Assembly (NCBI RefSeq): GCF_003056405.1
Contig: NZ_PYVZ01000012.1
Span: 62,001 to 126,000 of the forward strand
Length of the DNA stretch: 64,000 nucleotides
DNA from: Devosia indica
GTDB lineage: Bacteria > Pseudomonadota > Alphaproteobacteria > Rhizobiales > Devosiaceae
Direction of reading: 5' to 3'
The notes beneath the pieces are model-generated. The model was not told the origin of the DNA. It saw only the letters and a list, made by a program, of their open reading frames with translations, and did no database searches. Made by a program: the position numbers and the translations under genes. Positions 9,786 to 19,949 of this stretch are shown one piece after another; position 1 is the stretch's first letter; the number at the start of each line of letters is the position of its first letter.

Positions 9786-12700
9786 GCCTCGTCCTCCCCG
9801 TCAACGGCCGTCCATTCATCGACCCGCGCCAGATGGTCATAGGCGCCGGCAAAGCGCTGGCTCTTGAGCGGCAGGAGCCGCGCGGGCAGGGCGGTCTGGT
9901 GAAACAGGAAGTGTTCGATATGGCGTTGCACGCGCGCGAACACCTCTTCGGCGGCCTCCATCACGCTCATCCCCTCGGCCGTGGCAAAGGCGCTCGGCTT
10001 GAAGGCATCGGGCCCCAGCCCGATCTTGATATAGGTCAGCGCGCTGGTATCGGCGGGTGGAATGTTCTTCAGGCCCGCATTGAGCGCCATCATCGCCTCG
10101 ACCGGCAATTGCGGTGCCTCGAACGCTTTCATGCTGGCGCTGCTGGGGGGCGAACCGGTCTTGAAATCGAGGATTTCCAGCGTGCCATCCCTGAGCAGAT
10201 CGACGCGATCGGCCTGTCCGGTAATGGCGAAGGGCTCGGCCAGCTTCAGCTCCCAGCGCCCCGAAATCTCGGCATGCCGCCTGGCCACCAGCGCCGAGCG
10301 TCCGCGCTCATAATCGAGAAATTGTTCGGCCGCCGTCGCAAAGCGCCGCAACCAGATGTCGCGCCGCTCGCCAATGGCTTCGAGCCCGGCAAACTCCTCG
10401 GTGGCAATCTCCATCAGCCGTGCCAGCGCATCGGGCGCCGCCGGATCGCGCTCCTCGAAGACGAAGCGGGCGAAAATGGCGTGAATGATCGTGCCACGCT
10501 CGCGCGCATCGGGGTCTTCGCCCAGCGCGTCGAGCGGCTTCAGCCGCAACACGTGCTTGGCATAAAGATCATAGGGCGATCGCATCAGCGTCTCGATCTC
10601 GGTGACCGATAGCTTGCGCGGCCTTTCGCCAATGGGCGGGTTGGGCGCCGGGCGCCGGGCCGGCGCCACTTGCGATACGGCGTCGAGCCGCCGGGCCTGG
10701 CCGGTCCAGACATCGCCACGGGCCCGCAACTGCGCCGCCATGCCCTCGCCGATAAAGGCGTCGAGCCGCTGGATCAGGCGCGAGGCCAGCGCCGGGCTCG
10801 CCCCGACGCGCTCGGCATAGGCCAGAACGACCTGCGCATTGCCCATGGCCTGGGCAAAGTCATGCGCGGCCAGGCCCTGTTGCCGCTCGGGCGGTTCGAG
10901 GCCCGCAGCCAGCCGCATGCCGCGGCTCAGCCAGGGGCCGGGATCAGCCGTGGCCGGCCATTTGTCTTCATTGAGCGCGCCCAGAATCAGCACATCCGGG
11001 CTCATCAGCCGCGCCTCGAGCTGCCCCCAGATCGCGATATCGTTGCGTCGCTCCTCAAGCCCGGCCTGGCGCACCTCGATCCCGGTCATCAGCGCCGCCA
11101 GCACGTCCTCCAGCCCGCGCGGCGCAAAACGATGCCCTTGGCCGGTCAAGCTTTGCATGTCGGCAACCCAGGTCTCGAATTCAGACCGGCCGGGCAGGGG
11201 CGCATCCGCGCTAACCGCTGCCATCGCCTGCCCCAGGGCTTCGGCCAGGGCCGATGCGGGCAGCTCATGCGCGCCCATCAGGGCAAAAAGTGGCGCCAGT
11301 GCCGTTTCGAGCCGGTCCAGCAGACCGGCAATGTCGTCACCGCGCTGTGGTGATAGCGTGCGGGCCGGGTATTTGAGCTTGCCGCCCAGATGCGCCGCCA
11401 GCATCGCCCGGATTCCGGCAATGCCCGGCCCGGGGCGCTGCCCGCGCAACAGCCCCAGATCGACATCATCCGCCAGCGCCACCACGGCGCCGCGCTCCAG
11501 CCCGAGCGTCGTGGCCCGATTGCGCAGCAGCGCCAACAAATCCACCGCGGCGCAATTGTTCTGCACCAGATTGAGCAATTGCCGCGCCAGCCGCCCCGCC
11601 GAGGCATGATAAAGCGGTGTCCCTGCCGCATCATCGACCACGATATCAAAGCGTTTGAGCTCGGCCGCAATGCGCCGCGCCAGATTGCTGTCCGGCGTCA
11701 CGATCCCCACGCTCTTGTCCCTGTCGAGGGCATCACGGGCAGCCAGCGCAATGGCTCTGGCCTCTTCGTCTTCATTGCGGGCACGCAGGATCGACACCCC
11801 GTCAAGCGCAGCCTCCAGCGCGGACTGCGGGAAACGCTGCTCAGGCCAAAGGGCGGTCTGGGCGGTCGGCGCCAGCGCCAGATTGACCAGCTCGGTGCGC
11901 GGATGCTCGGCCGCGCACAATTCTCGCACCTGCCCAAGATCAGCGCTGAAGCTGACCAGCAACTGGGCCAGCCCATATTGCGGATGCCCATGCGGATTGC
12001 TGTCCGGATCGGCAAAACCGGCCAGCATTTCCGGGCGCATTGCCTTGTCGAGCCCCGGTAGCACTACCGCGCCACGTGGCAGTTCCGCAATGGTCTTGAG
12101 CAGCCTTGCCGTGGCCGGGATCGAGCCGGTGGACCCCGCTGCAATCACCGGTCGGTCCGCAAACAGGAACGGCGCGGCCCTGGCTTGCCGGTCCAGCCTT
12201 TTGCGCCGGAGAGCTGCCGGGTCTGCCAGGTCCTGACTTGCCAGCATGGCCGGCCAGGCTTTGAGCGCAATGTCGAGAAATTTCAGCGTCTGCTGCCAGT
12301 AATTGCCCAGCTCCAGCGCCAAATCATCGCCCAGCGCGCGAATATCGGCCGCGTTGCGCTCCTCGATATGCAAGTCGTCGATCAGCCGCCCCAGCGATTC
12401 GGCCATCGAGAAGATTTCCGCGGCGGTCGGCGGGGTTGAAAAAGCCTCGCGCCCCTCGTCAGTCTTCGCCCATGCAGCAACGAGCTCGGAGAGAACCAGC
12501 CGCCTGCGCAGCGCGCTGGCAGGCTTGGGGGCCTTCTCTGTGTCAAAGGGCGGCAGGAAAGGCTCTTCATCCTTCACCTCGCCGCCAAAGGTGCGCATAT
12601 CCGGCAGCAGGCCGCCAAATGCGGGGTGGCGGGCAAAGGCCTCGGCCAGTTCATCCTGCGCCCGTCGGGTCGGCAGGATGATGGTCACGTCCGATAGCCA

Positions 12701-12805
12701 GAACGGCCCTGACTTGTCCCAGCCATTCAGCAGCCGCCCATCCATCACCGCATCAACCAGACAGGGCAGGAAGGGCGTATGCGGGGCGATGGTGAACAGG
12801 TTCAT
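9782..12805 (-). CDS. addB: Double-strand break repair protein AddB
   Basis: 1007 residues. Partner subunit of AddA. The N-terminal half is helicase-like but degenerate; the C-terminus has a second PD-(D/E)XK nuclease with LEILDFKTG (about residue 875). An iron-sulfur cysteine set as in Bacillus AddB is not evident, as expected for the alphaproteobacterial type. It overlaps murU upstream and addA downstream by 4 bp each (ATGA both times), giving a tight murU-addB-addA operon. Confidence 0.93.
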   Translation of the reverse strand: MNLFTIAPHTPFLPCLVDAVMDGRLLNGWDKSGPFWLSDVTIILPTRRAQDELAEAFARHPAFGGLLPDMRTFGGEVKDEEPFLPPFDTEKAPKPASALRRRLVLSELVAAWAKTDEGREAFSTPPTAAEIFSMAESLGRLIDDLHIEERNAADIRALGDDLALELGNYWQQTLKFLDIALKAWPAMLASQDLADPAALRRKRLDRQARAAPFLFADRPVIAAGSTGSIPATARLLKTIAELPRGAVVLPGLDKAMRPEMLAGFADPDSNPHGHPQYGLAQLLVSFSADLGQVRELCAAEHPRTELVNLALAPTAQTALWPEQRFPQSALEAALDGVSILRARNEDEEARAIALAARDALDRDKSVGIVTPDSNLARRIAAELKRFDIVVDDAAGTPLYHASAGRLARQLLNLVQNNCAAVDLLALLRNRATTLGLERGAVVALADDVDLGLLRGQRPGPGIAGIRAMLAAHLGGKLKYPARTLSPQRGDDIAGLLDRLETALAPLFALMGAHELPASALAEALGQAMAAVSADAPLPGRSEFETWVADMQSLTGQGHRFAPRGLEDVLAALMTGIEVRQAGLEERRNDIAIWGQLEARLMSPDVLILGALNEDKWPATADPGPWLSRGMRLAAGLEPPERQQGLAAHDFAQAMGNAQVVLAYAERVGASPALASRLIQRLDAFIGEGMAAQLRARGDVWTGQARRLDAVSQVAPARRPAPNPPIGERPRKLSVTEIETLMRSPYDLYAKHVLRLKPLDALGEDPDARERGTIIHAIFARFVFEERDPAAPDALARLMEIATEEFAGLEAIGERRDIWLRRFATAAEQFLDYERGRSALVARRHAEISGRWELKLAEPFAITGQADRVDLLRDGTLEILDFKTGSPPSSASMKAFEAPQLPVEAMMALNAGLKNIPPADTSALTYIKIGLGPDAFKPSAFATAEGMSVMEAAEEVFARVQRHIEHFLFHQTALPARLLPLKSQRFAGAYDHLARVDEWTAVDGEDEA

Positions 12806-13494
12806 CGGATAAGCGCCCGTTCCGCGGCCGCCAACCCCTCGGCATCGCCCACATGGAACCAGGGCGCGTCGAGCACCACGCCCTTGAGCCGCTCGTCCTC
12901 CAGCGCCGCCTCGAACAGCAGATTGAGCGAAAACGGGCCATCGGGCGTGTCGGCGAACAGGGATTTGCCCATCAGCGCCACCCCGGCATAAATCACCGGC
13001 GCGCCATAATCACGCGTGACCCGGCCCATCGGGTCGAGGCAGAAATCATGGCTGCGGGCAAAGCCGCTGGCGCGTGCGGGCTGGGCACACAGCAGCACGA
13101 TGTCCGCCGGATCTTCTAGGCGCGCGCGCATCCGCGCCAGTGGCGCATCGCTCCCCGCCGGCCAGAAAGCGTCAGTGTTCATCACGAAAAACGGGTCTGA
13201 GGCGAGCATCGGCAGTGCCGCCTTGACCCCGCCTCCGGTGTCGAGCAGCACCTCTTCGAAATTGACCTTCAACAGCCCGCCGAAATGGGCCAGCAACTGG
13301 TCGGCACGATAATGCGCATTGGCTGCGAACCGCTTGGCCCCCTCGGCCCGCGCATTGGCCATGATGCGCTCGATCAGCGGTACGCCGCCCACCGGCACCA
13401 GCGGCTTGGGCAGCGTATCGGTCAGGGGCTTCAGGCGCGTGCCCAGCCCGGCGGCGAGCAGCATCACATCGGGGAATCGGGCATCAGCACTCAT
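12802..13494 (-). CDS. murU: Nucleotidyltransferase, MurU-like (N-acetylmuramate-1-phosphate uridylyltransferase)
   Basis: 230 residues with the nucleotidyltransferase signature MLLAAGLGTRLKPLT followed by LPKPLVPV. MurU makes UDP-MurNAc from MurNAc-1-phosphate in peptidoglycan recycling. In many relatives I recall it following tsaE and an AmgK-like sugar kinase and preceding addB; here both are absent and accD lies directly upstream (57-bp gap). The specificity is therefore inferred from family and position, not from visible substrate residues. It overlaps addB by 4 bp. Confidence 0.75.
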   Translation of the reverse strand: MSADARFPDVMLLAAGLGTRLKPLTDTLPKPLVPVGGVPLIERIMANARAEGAKRFAANAHYRADQLLAHFGGLLKVNFEEVLLDTGGGVKAALPMLASDPFFVMNTDAFWPAGSDAPLARMRARLEDPADIVLLCAQPARASGFARSHDFCLDPMGRVTRDYGAPVIYAGVALMGKSLFADTPDGPFSLNLLFEAALEDERLKGVVLDAPWFHVGDAEGLAAAERALIR

Positions 13495-13551
13495 GCCCCG
13501 GATAGAACAGTTGCAGGCGGGACCTGTCCAGCCTGCAACTGCGCTCGACCG

Positions 13552-14532
13552 TTATTCGGCGTGGGCCGCGGCGGCTGGCGGATCGAGGTCGTCGTCGCCC
13601 TCGGCGGCCACCGCCGCATCGCGCAGGCTGGACTGGTCGGTCAGCGCCTTGGGGCTGTTCGCCGTGATCGCCTCATTGGGCGGCGCATTGGTCAGGATCG
13701 CCGCCAGCGACCCGATGGTGGAACGCAGATTGTGGCGATGCACCACCATGTCGACCATGCCGTGGCTATAGAGATATTCCGAGCGCTGGAAGCCCTTGGG
13801 CAGCTTTTCGCGAATGGTCTGCTCGATTACCCGCTGGCCAGCAAAGCCGATCAGGGCCCCCGGCTCGGCAATATGCACATCGCCGATCATGGCGTAGGAG
13901 GCGGTGACGCCGCCGGTGGTCGGATTGGTCAGCACCACGAAGAACGGCAGCCCGGCCTCGCGCAGGCGCAGCACGGCCACGGTGGTGCGGGCCATCTGCA
14001 TCAGGCTCAGAATGCCTTCCTGCATGCGGGCGCCGCCAGAGGACACGAACAGGATGAACGGGGTCTTGAGCCGCGCAGCGGTCTCAATGCCGGTGATGAT
14101 CCCCTGACCGGCCGCCATGCCAAGCGAACCGCCCATGAAGTCGAAGTCCTGGATGGCCACGGTCACGGCGCGCTCATAGAGCTTGCCGGTGGCTACCAGC
14201 ACGCTGTCCTCATGCCCGGTCTTGGCCCGGTTTTCCTTGAGGCGGTCAGTATAGCGCTTCTGGTCGCGGAATTTCAGCGGATCGACCGGCACCGATGCCA
14301 CCGGCACCAGATCGTACTTGCCCTCGTCAAGAAAGGTTGCCAGCCGGTCGGCCGGCTTGATCTTCATGTGGTAGCCCGAATTGGGCACCACCCACTGATT
14401 GGCTTCGAGATCGCGATAAAACACCATCTCGCCCGATTCCGGGTCTTTTACCCAAAGATTTTCCGGCGTCTCCCGCTTGTTCGAGAGGAAGGAGCGGATT
14501 TTGGGGCGGACGAAATTGTCGATCCAGTTCAT
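13552..14532 (-). CDS. accD: Acetyl-CoA carboxylase carboxyltransferase subunit beta
   Basis: 326 residues. Beta half of the carboxyltransferase that makes malonyl-CoA for fatty-acid synthesis. The crotonase-like core is intact ([29 protein letters not shown]). The N-terminal zinc ribbon of E. coli AccD (CxxC...CxxC) is present as a fold-like segment, but all four cysteines are replaced: KDPESGEM and VVPNSGYHM stand where KCPxCG and VCPxCG are expected. An AAGG ribosome site precedes the ATG. murU starts 57 bp after the accD stop, so read-through is possible. folC, which I recall as the usual next gene, is instead at 25.7 kb. Confidence 0.93.
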   Translation of the reverse strand: MNWIDNFVRPKIRSFLSNKRETPENLWVKDPESGEMVFYRDLEANQWVVPNSGYHMKIKPADRLATFLDEGKYDLVPVASVPVDPLKFRDQKRYTDRLKENRAKTGHEDSVLVATGKLYERAVTVAIQDFDFMGGSLGMAAGQGIITGIETAARLKTPFILFVSSGGARMQEGILSLMQMARTTVAVLRLREAGLPFFVVLTNPTTGGVTASYAMIGDVHIAEPGALIGFAGQRVIEQTIREKLPKGFQRSEYLYSHGMVDMVVHRHNLRSTIGSLAAILTNAPPNEAITANSPKALTDQSSLRDAAVAAEGDDDLDPPAAAAHAE

Positions 14533-14907
14533 GGCGCGGCCTTTCGCGGTGATCCATTTGTGGGATCACGTAGTCGTCAATTGTGGCATTTCTTATCAGG
14601 TGGGGACGGGGAGGCAAAGCTGCCAGCCGCCAATGCGTTGGGCTGTGCATAATTTTCTCTCGGCGCTTCTCACGCAATCGTGCGGCCAAAGAAATCATAA
14701 GGAACGCGCCCTGCATCGCTCCAGCGGCGATGTCCAGAGATTTTCTGAATACTGACTTGGACAAATCAAAAATAAATCCGGCCGCCAATTCGCATTTATA
14801 TTTTGTAACAATTAAATCGGTCGCGTTTCATGCGCCGACGTGACACCATTTAGACACAGTTCATCGCGCGATCACCGACGCGTTGCAAAATATTGGAGAC
14901 GTGCCGC
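14533..14907. other. 375-bp divergent intergenic region
   Basis: Lies between accD (minus) and the small membrane protein (plus), so it should hold promoters for both. A 7-bp hairpin (GTGATCC / GGATCAC, 14549-14569) lies close to the accD start on the transcribed side. About 14740-14820 is markedly AT-rich compared with the rest of the window. I see no open reading frame with a ribosome site and no recognisable RNA. Confidence 0.5.
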
Positions 14908-15351
14908 ATGTCGATCTCAGAAAAGTTCAGCAATTTTCAGGCGAGCAAGGCGGTGTTGTTCTGGTCCTGCGCGGCCTGTGTGGTAGCCACCATGGTGGTG
15001 GGTTTCACCTGGGGTGGCTGGGTCACCGGCGGCGCCGCCCAGGAACGGGCCGAGGCCGCGTCCGTGCAGGCTGTGGCGCAACTGGCCGCTGATATCTGTT
15101 TCAGCCGCTATCTTGCCGCGCCCGATGCCCGCGCCAGCCTGGTCGCGCTGACCGAGGAAAGCAGCTTCCGCCGCAGTGGCGTGCTTGAGGATGGCGGCTG
15201 GGTCACCTTCGCAGGCCGCGAAAATCCCATCGATGGCGCCGCGAACCTTTGCGCCCGGCAGTTGGCCGAGGTCGATGCGACGACCCTGCCTCAAGCCTCC
15301 CCGGTGGCAGAAACAGCCGCGCCCCTGGCCGAGACGACGACCGCACAATAG
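14908..15351 (+). CDS. Hypothetical single-pass membrane protein
   Basis: 147 residues. A short N-terminus is followed by one transmembrane helix (about residues 13-35, with FWSCAACVVATMVVGF) and an alanine-rich domain with two conserved-looking cysteines, ending in a Pro/Thr/Ala-rich tail. The ATG at 14908 has GGAG 9 bp upstream; an in-frame TTG 15 bp earlier would bury that site. I do not recognise a named family. No same-strand neighbour is close; it converges with trpA. Confidence 0.6.
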   Translation: MSISEKFSNFQASKAVLFWSCAACVVATMVVGFTWGGWVTGGAAQERAEAASVQAVAQLAADICFSRYLAAPDARASLVALTEESSFRRSGVLEDGGWVTFAGRENPIDGAANLCARQLAEVDATTLPQASPVAETAAPLAETTTAQ

Positions 15352-15369
15352 ATGCCCAGTGTTTAGGAG

Positions 15370-15410
15370 CGGGCCGGATGGCAATTCCCGTCAGGGAGAC
15401 GTCCGGCCCG
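15370..15410. terminator. Hairpin between convergent genes
   Basis: A 9-bp stem (GGGCCGGA at 15371-15378 with TCCGGCCC at 15402-15409, plus one outer pair) and a 23-base loop, between the ends of the small membrane protein gene and trpA. There is no clear T-run, so terminator function is only suggested by position. Confidence 0.35.
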
Positions 15411-15427
15411 TTGCTTGCGAGTGGCCC

Positions 15428-16252
15428 CTAGACCCGGGCCCGCTTCAGCCCGCCGGCCAGCTCGGCCACCAGGTCCCGCACGGCGCCAACGGTCTTGTCG
15501 GTGGCCTTGCCGTCCTCAAGAGAGGTGGCCACGGCATTCACCAGCACCGTGCCCACGGCAATGCCGTCGGCGTGCTTGCCGATTTCGGCGGCGTCGTCGG
15601 CTGTCTTGATGCCGAACCCGACAATCACCGGCAGTTCGGTATGTGCCTTGATGCGCTGCACCGCCTCGCCCACCGCGCCGCGCGACTTGATCGCGCCGCC
15701 GGTAATCCCGGTCATCGAGACGTAATAGACAAAGCCCGACGTATTGGCCAACACGGTCGGCAGGCGCTTGTCATCGGTGGTCGGGGTGGTCAGGCGAATG
15801 AAATTGAGCCCCGCCTCGAGCGCCGGAATGCAAAGCTCGTCATCTTCCTCGGCCGGCAGATCAACAATGATCAGCCCGTCAATGCCCGCCTGCTTGGCGG
15901 CGGCGATGAAGCGTTCCACGCCGAAAATATAGATGGGGTTGTAGTAACCCATCAGAACGATTGGCGTCGTGTCGTCCTTGCGGCGGAATTCCTCGACCAT
16001 GCCGAGCACACCCGGCAGGGTCTGCCCGGCCTGCAACGCCCGCTGCGCCCCCATCTGGATCGCCACGCCATCGGCCATCGGGTCGGAAAAGGGCAGGCCC
16101 AGTTCGATGATGTCGGCGCCGGCCTCGGGCAGGGCGTTCAGGATAGCCTGGCTGGTGGCCAGGTCCGGGTCCCCACTCATCACATAGGCGGCCAGGGCCG
16201 GTCGGTTCTGCGCCTTGAGTTCGGCAAAGCGCCGGTCGATGCGAGTGTCCAT
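15428..16252 (-). CDS. trpA: Tryptophan synthase alpha chain
   Basis: 274 residues. TIM-barrel enzyme that cleaves indole-3-glycerol phosphate and passes indole to TrpB. Visible: [14 protein letters not shown] with the catalytic Glu/Asp region, LMGYYNPI, and GFGIKT phosphate-binding loop. The ATG overlaps the trpB stop by one base (TAATG), so the two subunits are translationally coupled; a longer frame upstream lies inside trpB and is not used. Last gene of a trpF-trpB-trpA run. Confidence 0.96.
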   Translation of the reverse strand: MDTRIDRRFAELKAQNRPALAAYVMSGDPDLATSQAILNALPEAGADIIELGLPFSDPMADGVAIQMGAQRALQAGQTLPGVLGMVEEFRRKDDTTPIVLMGYYNPIYIFGVERFIAAAKQAGIDGLIIVDLPAEEDDELCIPALEAGLNFIRLTTPTTDDKRLPTVLANTSGFVYYVSMTGITGGAIKSRGAVGEAVQRIKAHTELPVIVGFGIKTADDAAEIGKHADGIAVGTVLVNAVATSLEDGKATDKTVGAVRDLVAELAGGLKRARV

Positions 16253-17466
16253 TATTTCAGCAGCCCCAGATACTTGCCGACGCTTTCTACGTCCTTGTCG
16301 CCACGACCCGAAAGGCACAGCACCACCGATTGATCCTTGTCCATGGAGGGCGCGAGCTTCATCACCTGGGCCAGACCATGCGCGCTTTCGAGCGCCGGGA
16401 TAATGCCTTCCATTCTGGTGCAGAGCTGGAAGGCTTCAAGCGCCTCATTGTCGGTGATTGGCGCATAGATGACGCGCCTGGTGTCGTGCAGGAACGAGTG
16501 CTCGGGACCAACACCCGGATAATCGAGCCCGGCCGAAATCGAGTGTCCCTCGATGATTTGTCCGTCGCGATCCTGCAGCAGATAGGTACGATTGCCATGC
16601 AGTACGCCAGGGCGGCCGCCGGTCATCGAGGCAGCATGGCCATTCTCGGTCTCGATGCCATGCCCACCCGCTTCGGCGCCATAAAGGGCGACGTCCGGGT
16701 CATCCAGGAAGGCGTGGAACGTGCCGATTGCATTGGAGCCACCACCCACGCAGGCCACCACCGCATCGGGCAATTTGCCCTCGGCCTCGCGGAACTGTTC
16801 CTTGAGTTCGGTTCCGATCACCGACTGGAAGTCCCGCACCATTTCCGGATAGGGGTGCGGACCGGCGGCGGTGCCGATCAGGTAATATGTCGAATCCACA
16901 TTGGTGACCCAGTCGCGCAGCGCCTCGTTCATGGCGTCTTTCAAGGTGCCGGCACCGGCGGTAACCGGTCGGACCTCGGCACCCAGCATCCTCATGCGCA
17001 GCACATTGGGCATTTGCCGCTCAACATCGGTCGCGCCCATGAAGATGGTGCAGGGCAGGTCGAACTTGGCGCAGACCGTGGCCGTGGCCACGCCATGCTG
17101 GCCGGCTCCCGTCTCGGCGATCACCCGTGTCTTGCCCATGCGCTTGGCGAGCAGGATCTGCCCCAGGCAATTATTGATCTTGTGGCTGCCGGTGTGGTTC
17201 AGCTCTTCGCGCTTGAACCACACCTTGGCGCCGCCCAGATGTTCGGTCAGCCGCTCGGCAAAATAGAGCGGGCTGGGGCGGCCGGTATAATGCGTCGCAA
17301 GGTGCTTGAGCTGGGCGGCATAGGCCGGGTCCTGCTTGGCGGCCCGGTATTCATGTTCCAGGTCCAGGATCAGCGGCATCAGCGTTTCGGCGACGAAACG
17401 TCCGCCGTAAATGCCGAAACGCCCATGCTCGTCCGGGCCATTGCGCAGGGAATTGGTGCGGTCCAT
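16252..17466 (-). CDS. trpB: Tryptophan synthase beta chain
   Basis: 404 residues. PLP enzyme joining indole and serine to tryptophan. The PLP lysine lies in HTGSHKIN, the phosphate-binding loop is GGGSNAIG, and the catalytic glutamate region AETGAGQHG is intact. It forms the alpha2-beta2 complex with TrpA, encoded immediately downstream with a one-base overlap. trpF ends 44 bp upstream. No trp leader peptide or attenuator is visible before this block. Confidence 0.97.
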   Translation of the reverse strand: MDRTNSLRNGPDEHGRFGIYGGRFVAETLMPLILDLEHEYRAAKQDPAYAAQLKHLATHYTGRPSPLYFAERLTEHLGGAKVWFKREELNHTGSHKINNCLGQILLAKRMGKTRVIAETGAGQHGVATATVCAKFDLPCTIFMGATDVERQMPNVLRMRMLGAEVRPVTAGAGTLKDAMNEALRDWVTNVDSTYYLIGTAAGPHPYPEMVRDFQSVIGTELKEQFREAEGKLPDAVVACVGGGSNAIGTFHAFLDDPDVALYGAEAGGHGIETENGHAASMTGGRPGVLHGNRTYLLQDRDGQIIEGHSISAGLDYPGVGPEHSFLHDTRRVIYAPITDNEALEAFQLCTRMEGIIPALESAHGLAQVMKLAPSMDKDQSVVLCLSGRGDKDVESVGKYLGLLK

Positions 17467-17510
17467 TGGATCCTCTCGGCCAGTGCCGAGAACAACCCGG
17501 CTTCCTGGTA

Positions 17511-18158
17511 CTATACGGCTGCCCTGGCGTTGCGGATGAACGCTTCGATCAGCTTTGTGTTCTTAACGCCCGGTGCGGTCTCCAGACCAGACGAGGCATC
17601 GATCCCCATCGGCCCGACCTGGCGCACCGCCTCAGCCACATTTTCCGGCGTCAGGCCCCCGGAAAGCATGAAGGGGATGGACGGGTCAAGCGCTTCGAGC
17701 AGGCGCCAGTCAAAGCTTTCGCCCAGCCCACCGGGCCGATCGGCGCCTTTGGGCGGCTTGGCATCGAGCAATATGCGGTCGGCAACCTCGGCAAAAGCGG
17801 CCACCTGGGCAATATCCTCGGCCGAGCCGATGGGCAGCGCCTTGATGATCTCGACCCCGGCCTCGGCGCGGATGGCTTCGACGCGATGCGGCGTTTCCGG
17901 GCCATGGAGCTGGATCCAGTCCGGGCCCAAGGCGGCCACTTCGGCCACGCTGGAATTATCCGGATTGACCAGCACAACGCAGCTTTCGATGCGGCCGCGC
18001 GCGGCCGAGATCAGTCCGCCCAGCTCATCGATGGAAACGTGACGCGGCGAACGCGGAAAATGCATGAAGCCCACCATGTCCGCACCGGCCGCGATAGTCG
18101 CGTCGAGCAGGTCATGTGTCTTGATGCCGCAGATTTTGACGATCAGTGGATCGGCCAT
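17511..18158 (-). CDS. trpF: Phosphoribosylanthranilate isomerase
   Basis: 215 residues. Third step of tryptophan synthesis. The N-terminal KICGIKT carries the general-base cysteine; [15 protein letters not shown] and [10 protein letters not shown] (phosphate loop) are typical. It lies in the order lapA-trpF-trpB-trpA, all on the minus strand. Gaps of 44 bp (to trpB) and 57 bp (from lapA) allow one transcript. Confidence 0.95.
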   Translation of the reverse strand: MADPLIVKICGIKTHDLLDATIAAGADMVGFMHFPRSPRHVSIDELGGLISAARGRIESCVVLVNPDNSSVAEVAALGPDWIQLHGPETPHRVEAIRAEAGVEIIKALPIGSAEDIAQVAAFAEVADRILLDAKPPKGADRPGGLGESFDWRLLEALDPSIPFMLSGGLTPENVAEAVRQVGPMGIDASSGLETAPGVKNTKLIEAFIRNARAAV

Positions 18159-18215
18159 AGTCGGTGGTGGCTCAAAGGGACGGGACTAAAAGGTTAAGCC
18201 GCACTGCGCCGTCCT

Positions 18216-18578
18216 TCATCGCAGTTCCAGCAGGTCATCGACTTCGGCCATGGGGCCCTTGCGGCTCTCGCCACTGCCTTTGCGCATGGCATCGAGCTCC
18301 TGGCTCAGATGCTGGGCCTCTCGGCGCCAGTGCCGTTCGCGGCGGCGATGCGCCCCTTGCGCGAACCAGCTCGCCGTGCCGCCCAGCAGCACGCCGATCA
18401 GCAGAACGACATAGAGAACCACGAAAAGCGGAATGCCGTAGCCGGCTGCGCTCGCATCGGCGGGGGCGGCAAAAGGATTGAGATTGACCGCCACAAGCTG
18501 GCGATTAGCCAGCGCAAAGGCAATCAGTACGGCGCAAAGGGGGACCAGGACGAGCCAGCCGACAATTTTGTTGACCAT
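18216..18578 (-). CDS. LapA-domain (DUF1049) inner-membrane protein
   Basis: 120 residues. Two transmembrane helices (about 6-25 and 48-70) separated by a short periplasmic loop, with the typical NRQLVAVNLNPF segment after the first helix, then a basic/coiled cytoplasmic tail. The E. coli relative LapA acts with LapB in control of LPS synthesis; here no lapB is adjacent. Its place between ihfB and trpF is, as I recall, conserved in Hyphomicrobiales. Confidence 0.8.
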   Translation of the reverse strand: MVNKIVGWLVLVPLCAVLIAFALANRQLVAVNLNPFAAPADASAAGYGIPLFVVLYVVLLIGVLLGGTASWFAQGAHRRRERHWRREAQHLSQELDAMRKGSGESRKGPMAEVDDLLELR

Positions 18579-18636
18579 TATTGGCTTCCACTGGAGCCAG
18601 CAGGCTCCGATCCTTTCTTGCGCCGTTTCGGAAAAA

Positions 18637-18918
18637 TCAGGAGCGGTTCAGCCGCTCGCGGATTTCCTTGCCGGCCTTGAACTGCGGCACATATTTTTCG
18701 CCCACATCGACCTGTTCGCCAGTGCGCGGATTGCGTCCCACCCGGGCCGGCCGGTTCTTGACCGAAAAGGCCCCGAAGCCGCGCAGCTCCACCCGGTCGC
18801 CCCGGGCCATCGCATCCCCGATTTCATCGAGGATCGCATTGACGATGTTCTCAATGTCACGCTGAAACAGATGCGGGTTCTCCGCGGCGAGCTTCTCGAC
18901 AAGTTCAGACTTGATCAT
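18637..18918 (-). CDS. ihfB: Integration host factor subunit beta
   Basis: 93 residues, the usual size. HU/IHF-family DNA-bending protein: [10 protein letters not shown], then the beta-arm RNPRTGEQV whose proline intercalates in DNA. It pairs with IhfA (not in this window). The ATG at 18918 has GGAG upstream; a TTG one codon earlier is less likely. It sits between sppA and lapA, near rpsA, as I recall for many alphaproteobacteria. Confidence 0.95.
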   Translation of the reverse strand: MIKSELVEKLAAENPHLFQRDIENIVNAILDEIGDAMARGDRVELRGFGAFSVKNRPARVGRNPRTGEQVDVGEKYVPQFKAGKEIRERLNRS

Positions 18919-18957
18919 CAAAGGCTCCGGTGTCCACCCCTGCCCCTCGCTGGGGGT

Positions 18958-19887
18958 CTATTCAACCTGCCAAAGCGAGACCAAACCGTCAAGCATCACA
19001 GGAGTTTCGCTCGAAAGTCCGAACAGGCTGCGGGCCGAATTGCCCAGCAGGTCGCTGATCCAGGACAGCTCGTTCTGCTCGGTCGGCCAGACCGTAACGA
19101 TCGGGGTCTCCGGATCGATCCCATGTTCGGCCTCGAGCCAGTCGAGCGCCTCGTGCTGCGCGCCAATGGCATCAATCAGCCCGGCCTCGACCCCGACCCG
19201 CCCGGTGACGATGCGTCCATCGGCCAAGGCCAGCGTTTCGGCGCGGCTCAAGCCCCGCCGTTCGGCGACAATGTCGACGAACCAGGCAAAGCTGTCCTCG
19301 ACCAGTTCGGCAATCGAGGCCCGCGGCGCACCGCTCAGCGGTTCGTCAAAGTCCGGTTCGGCTTTCAAGGGCCCCGAGGCCACCTTGTCGAGATCCACCC
19401 CGATGGTGTCGAGCAATTTTCCGGCATTGACGTGCTGATAGAGCACGCCAATCGATCCCACGATGGACAGCCGCCGGGCAAAAATGCGATCGGTACCGAT
19501 CGCTGTCATATAGGCCGCCGAGGCGCCCAGCTCGTCGATGGTCGAGACCACCGGCTTGGCCGCCGACAGCCGCCGCAGGTCCTCATAGAGCTCTTCGCCA
19601 CCCGCCGTGGTGCCGCCGGGCGAATTGATCGCCACGATGACCGCCCGGACAGCATCGTCCTCGATCAAATCGTCAATGGCGCGGGACCGGGAGGCATCGG
19701 TGGCAATCGTGCCGCTGACGACAATGCGCGCGATCCGCTCGCCCGCAGCGAATTGCGGCAGTGCAAAGCGCCCGGCCACGGCCAGCACGGCGATGACGGC
19801 CGCCAAAAGGGCCAGCAGGCGCCAGAGCCCGCGCGAGCGGCGAAAACGATCGGCAGCAAGAACATCGTGATGCATCTGGTCGGACAC
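18958..19887 (-). CDS. sppA: Signal peptide peptidase SppA (family S49)
   Basis: 309 residues, the short SppA type. One N-terminal transmembrane helix (about 22-45), then a ClpP-like protease domain: INSPGG oxyanion loop, nucleophile serine in GASAAY, and general-base lysine in SGPLKAEPD, which together form the Ser-Lys dyad. It degrades leftover signal peptides in the membrane, active site on the periplasmic side. The GTG at 19887 was chosen because GGAG lies 8 bp upstream. Confidence 0.9.
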   Translation of the reverse strand: MSDQMHHDVLAADRFRRSRGLWRLLALLAAVIAVLAVAGRFALPQFAAGERIARIVVSGTIATDASRSRAIDDLIEDDAVRAVIVAINSPGGTTAGGEELYEDLRRLSAAKPVVSTIDELGASAAYMTAIGTDRIFARRLSIVGSIGVLYQHVNAGKLLDTIGVDLDKVASGPLKAEPDFDEPLSGAPRASIAELVEDSFAWFVDIVAERRGLSRAETLALADGRIVTGRVGVEAGLIDAIGAQHEALDWLEAEHGIDPETPIVTVWPTEQNELSWISDLLGNSARSLFGLSSETPVMLDGLVSLWQVE

Positions 19888-19949
19888 GGGCAGCTCTCCA
19901 ATCTGGCCTAGCAGGTAGCGGGACAACGCCAGGATGGCAAGCGGCCCTC

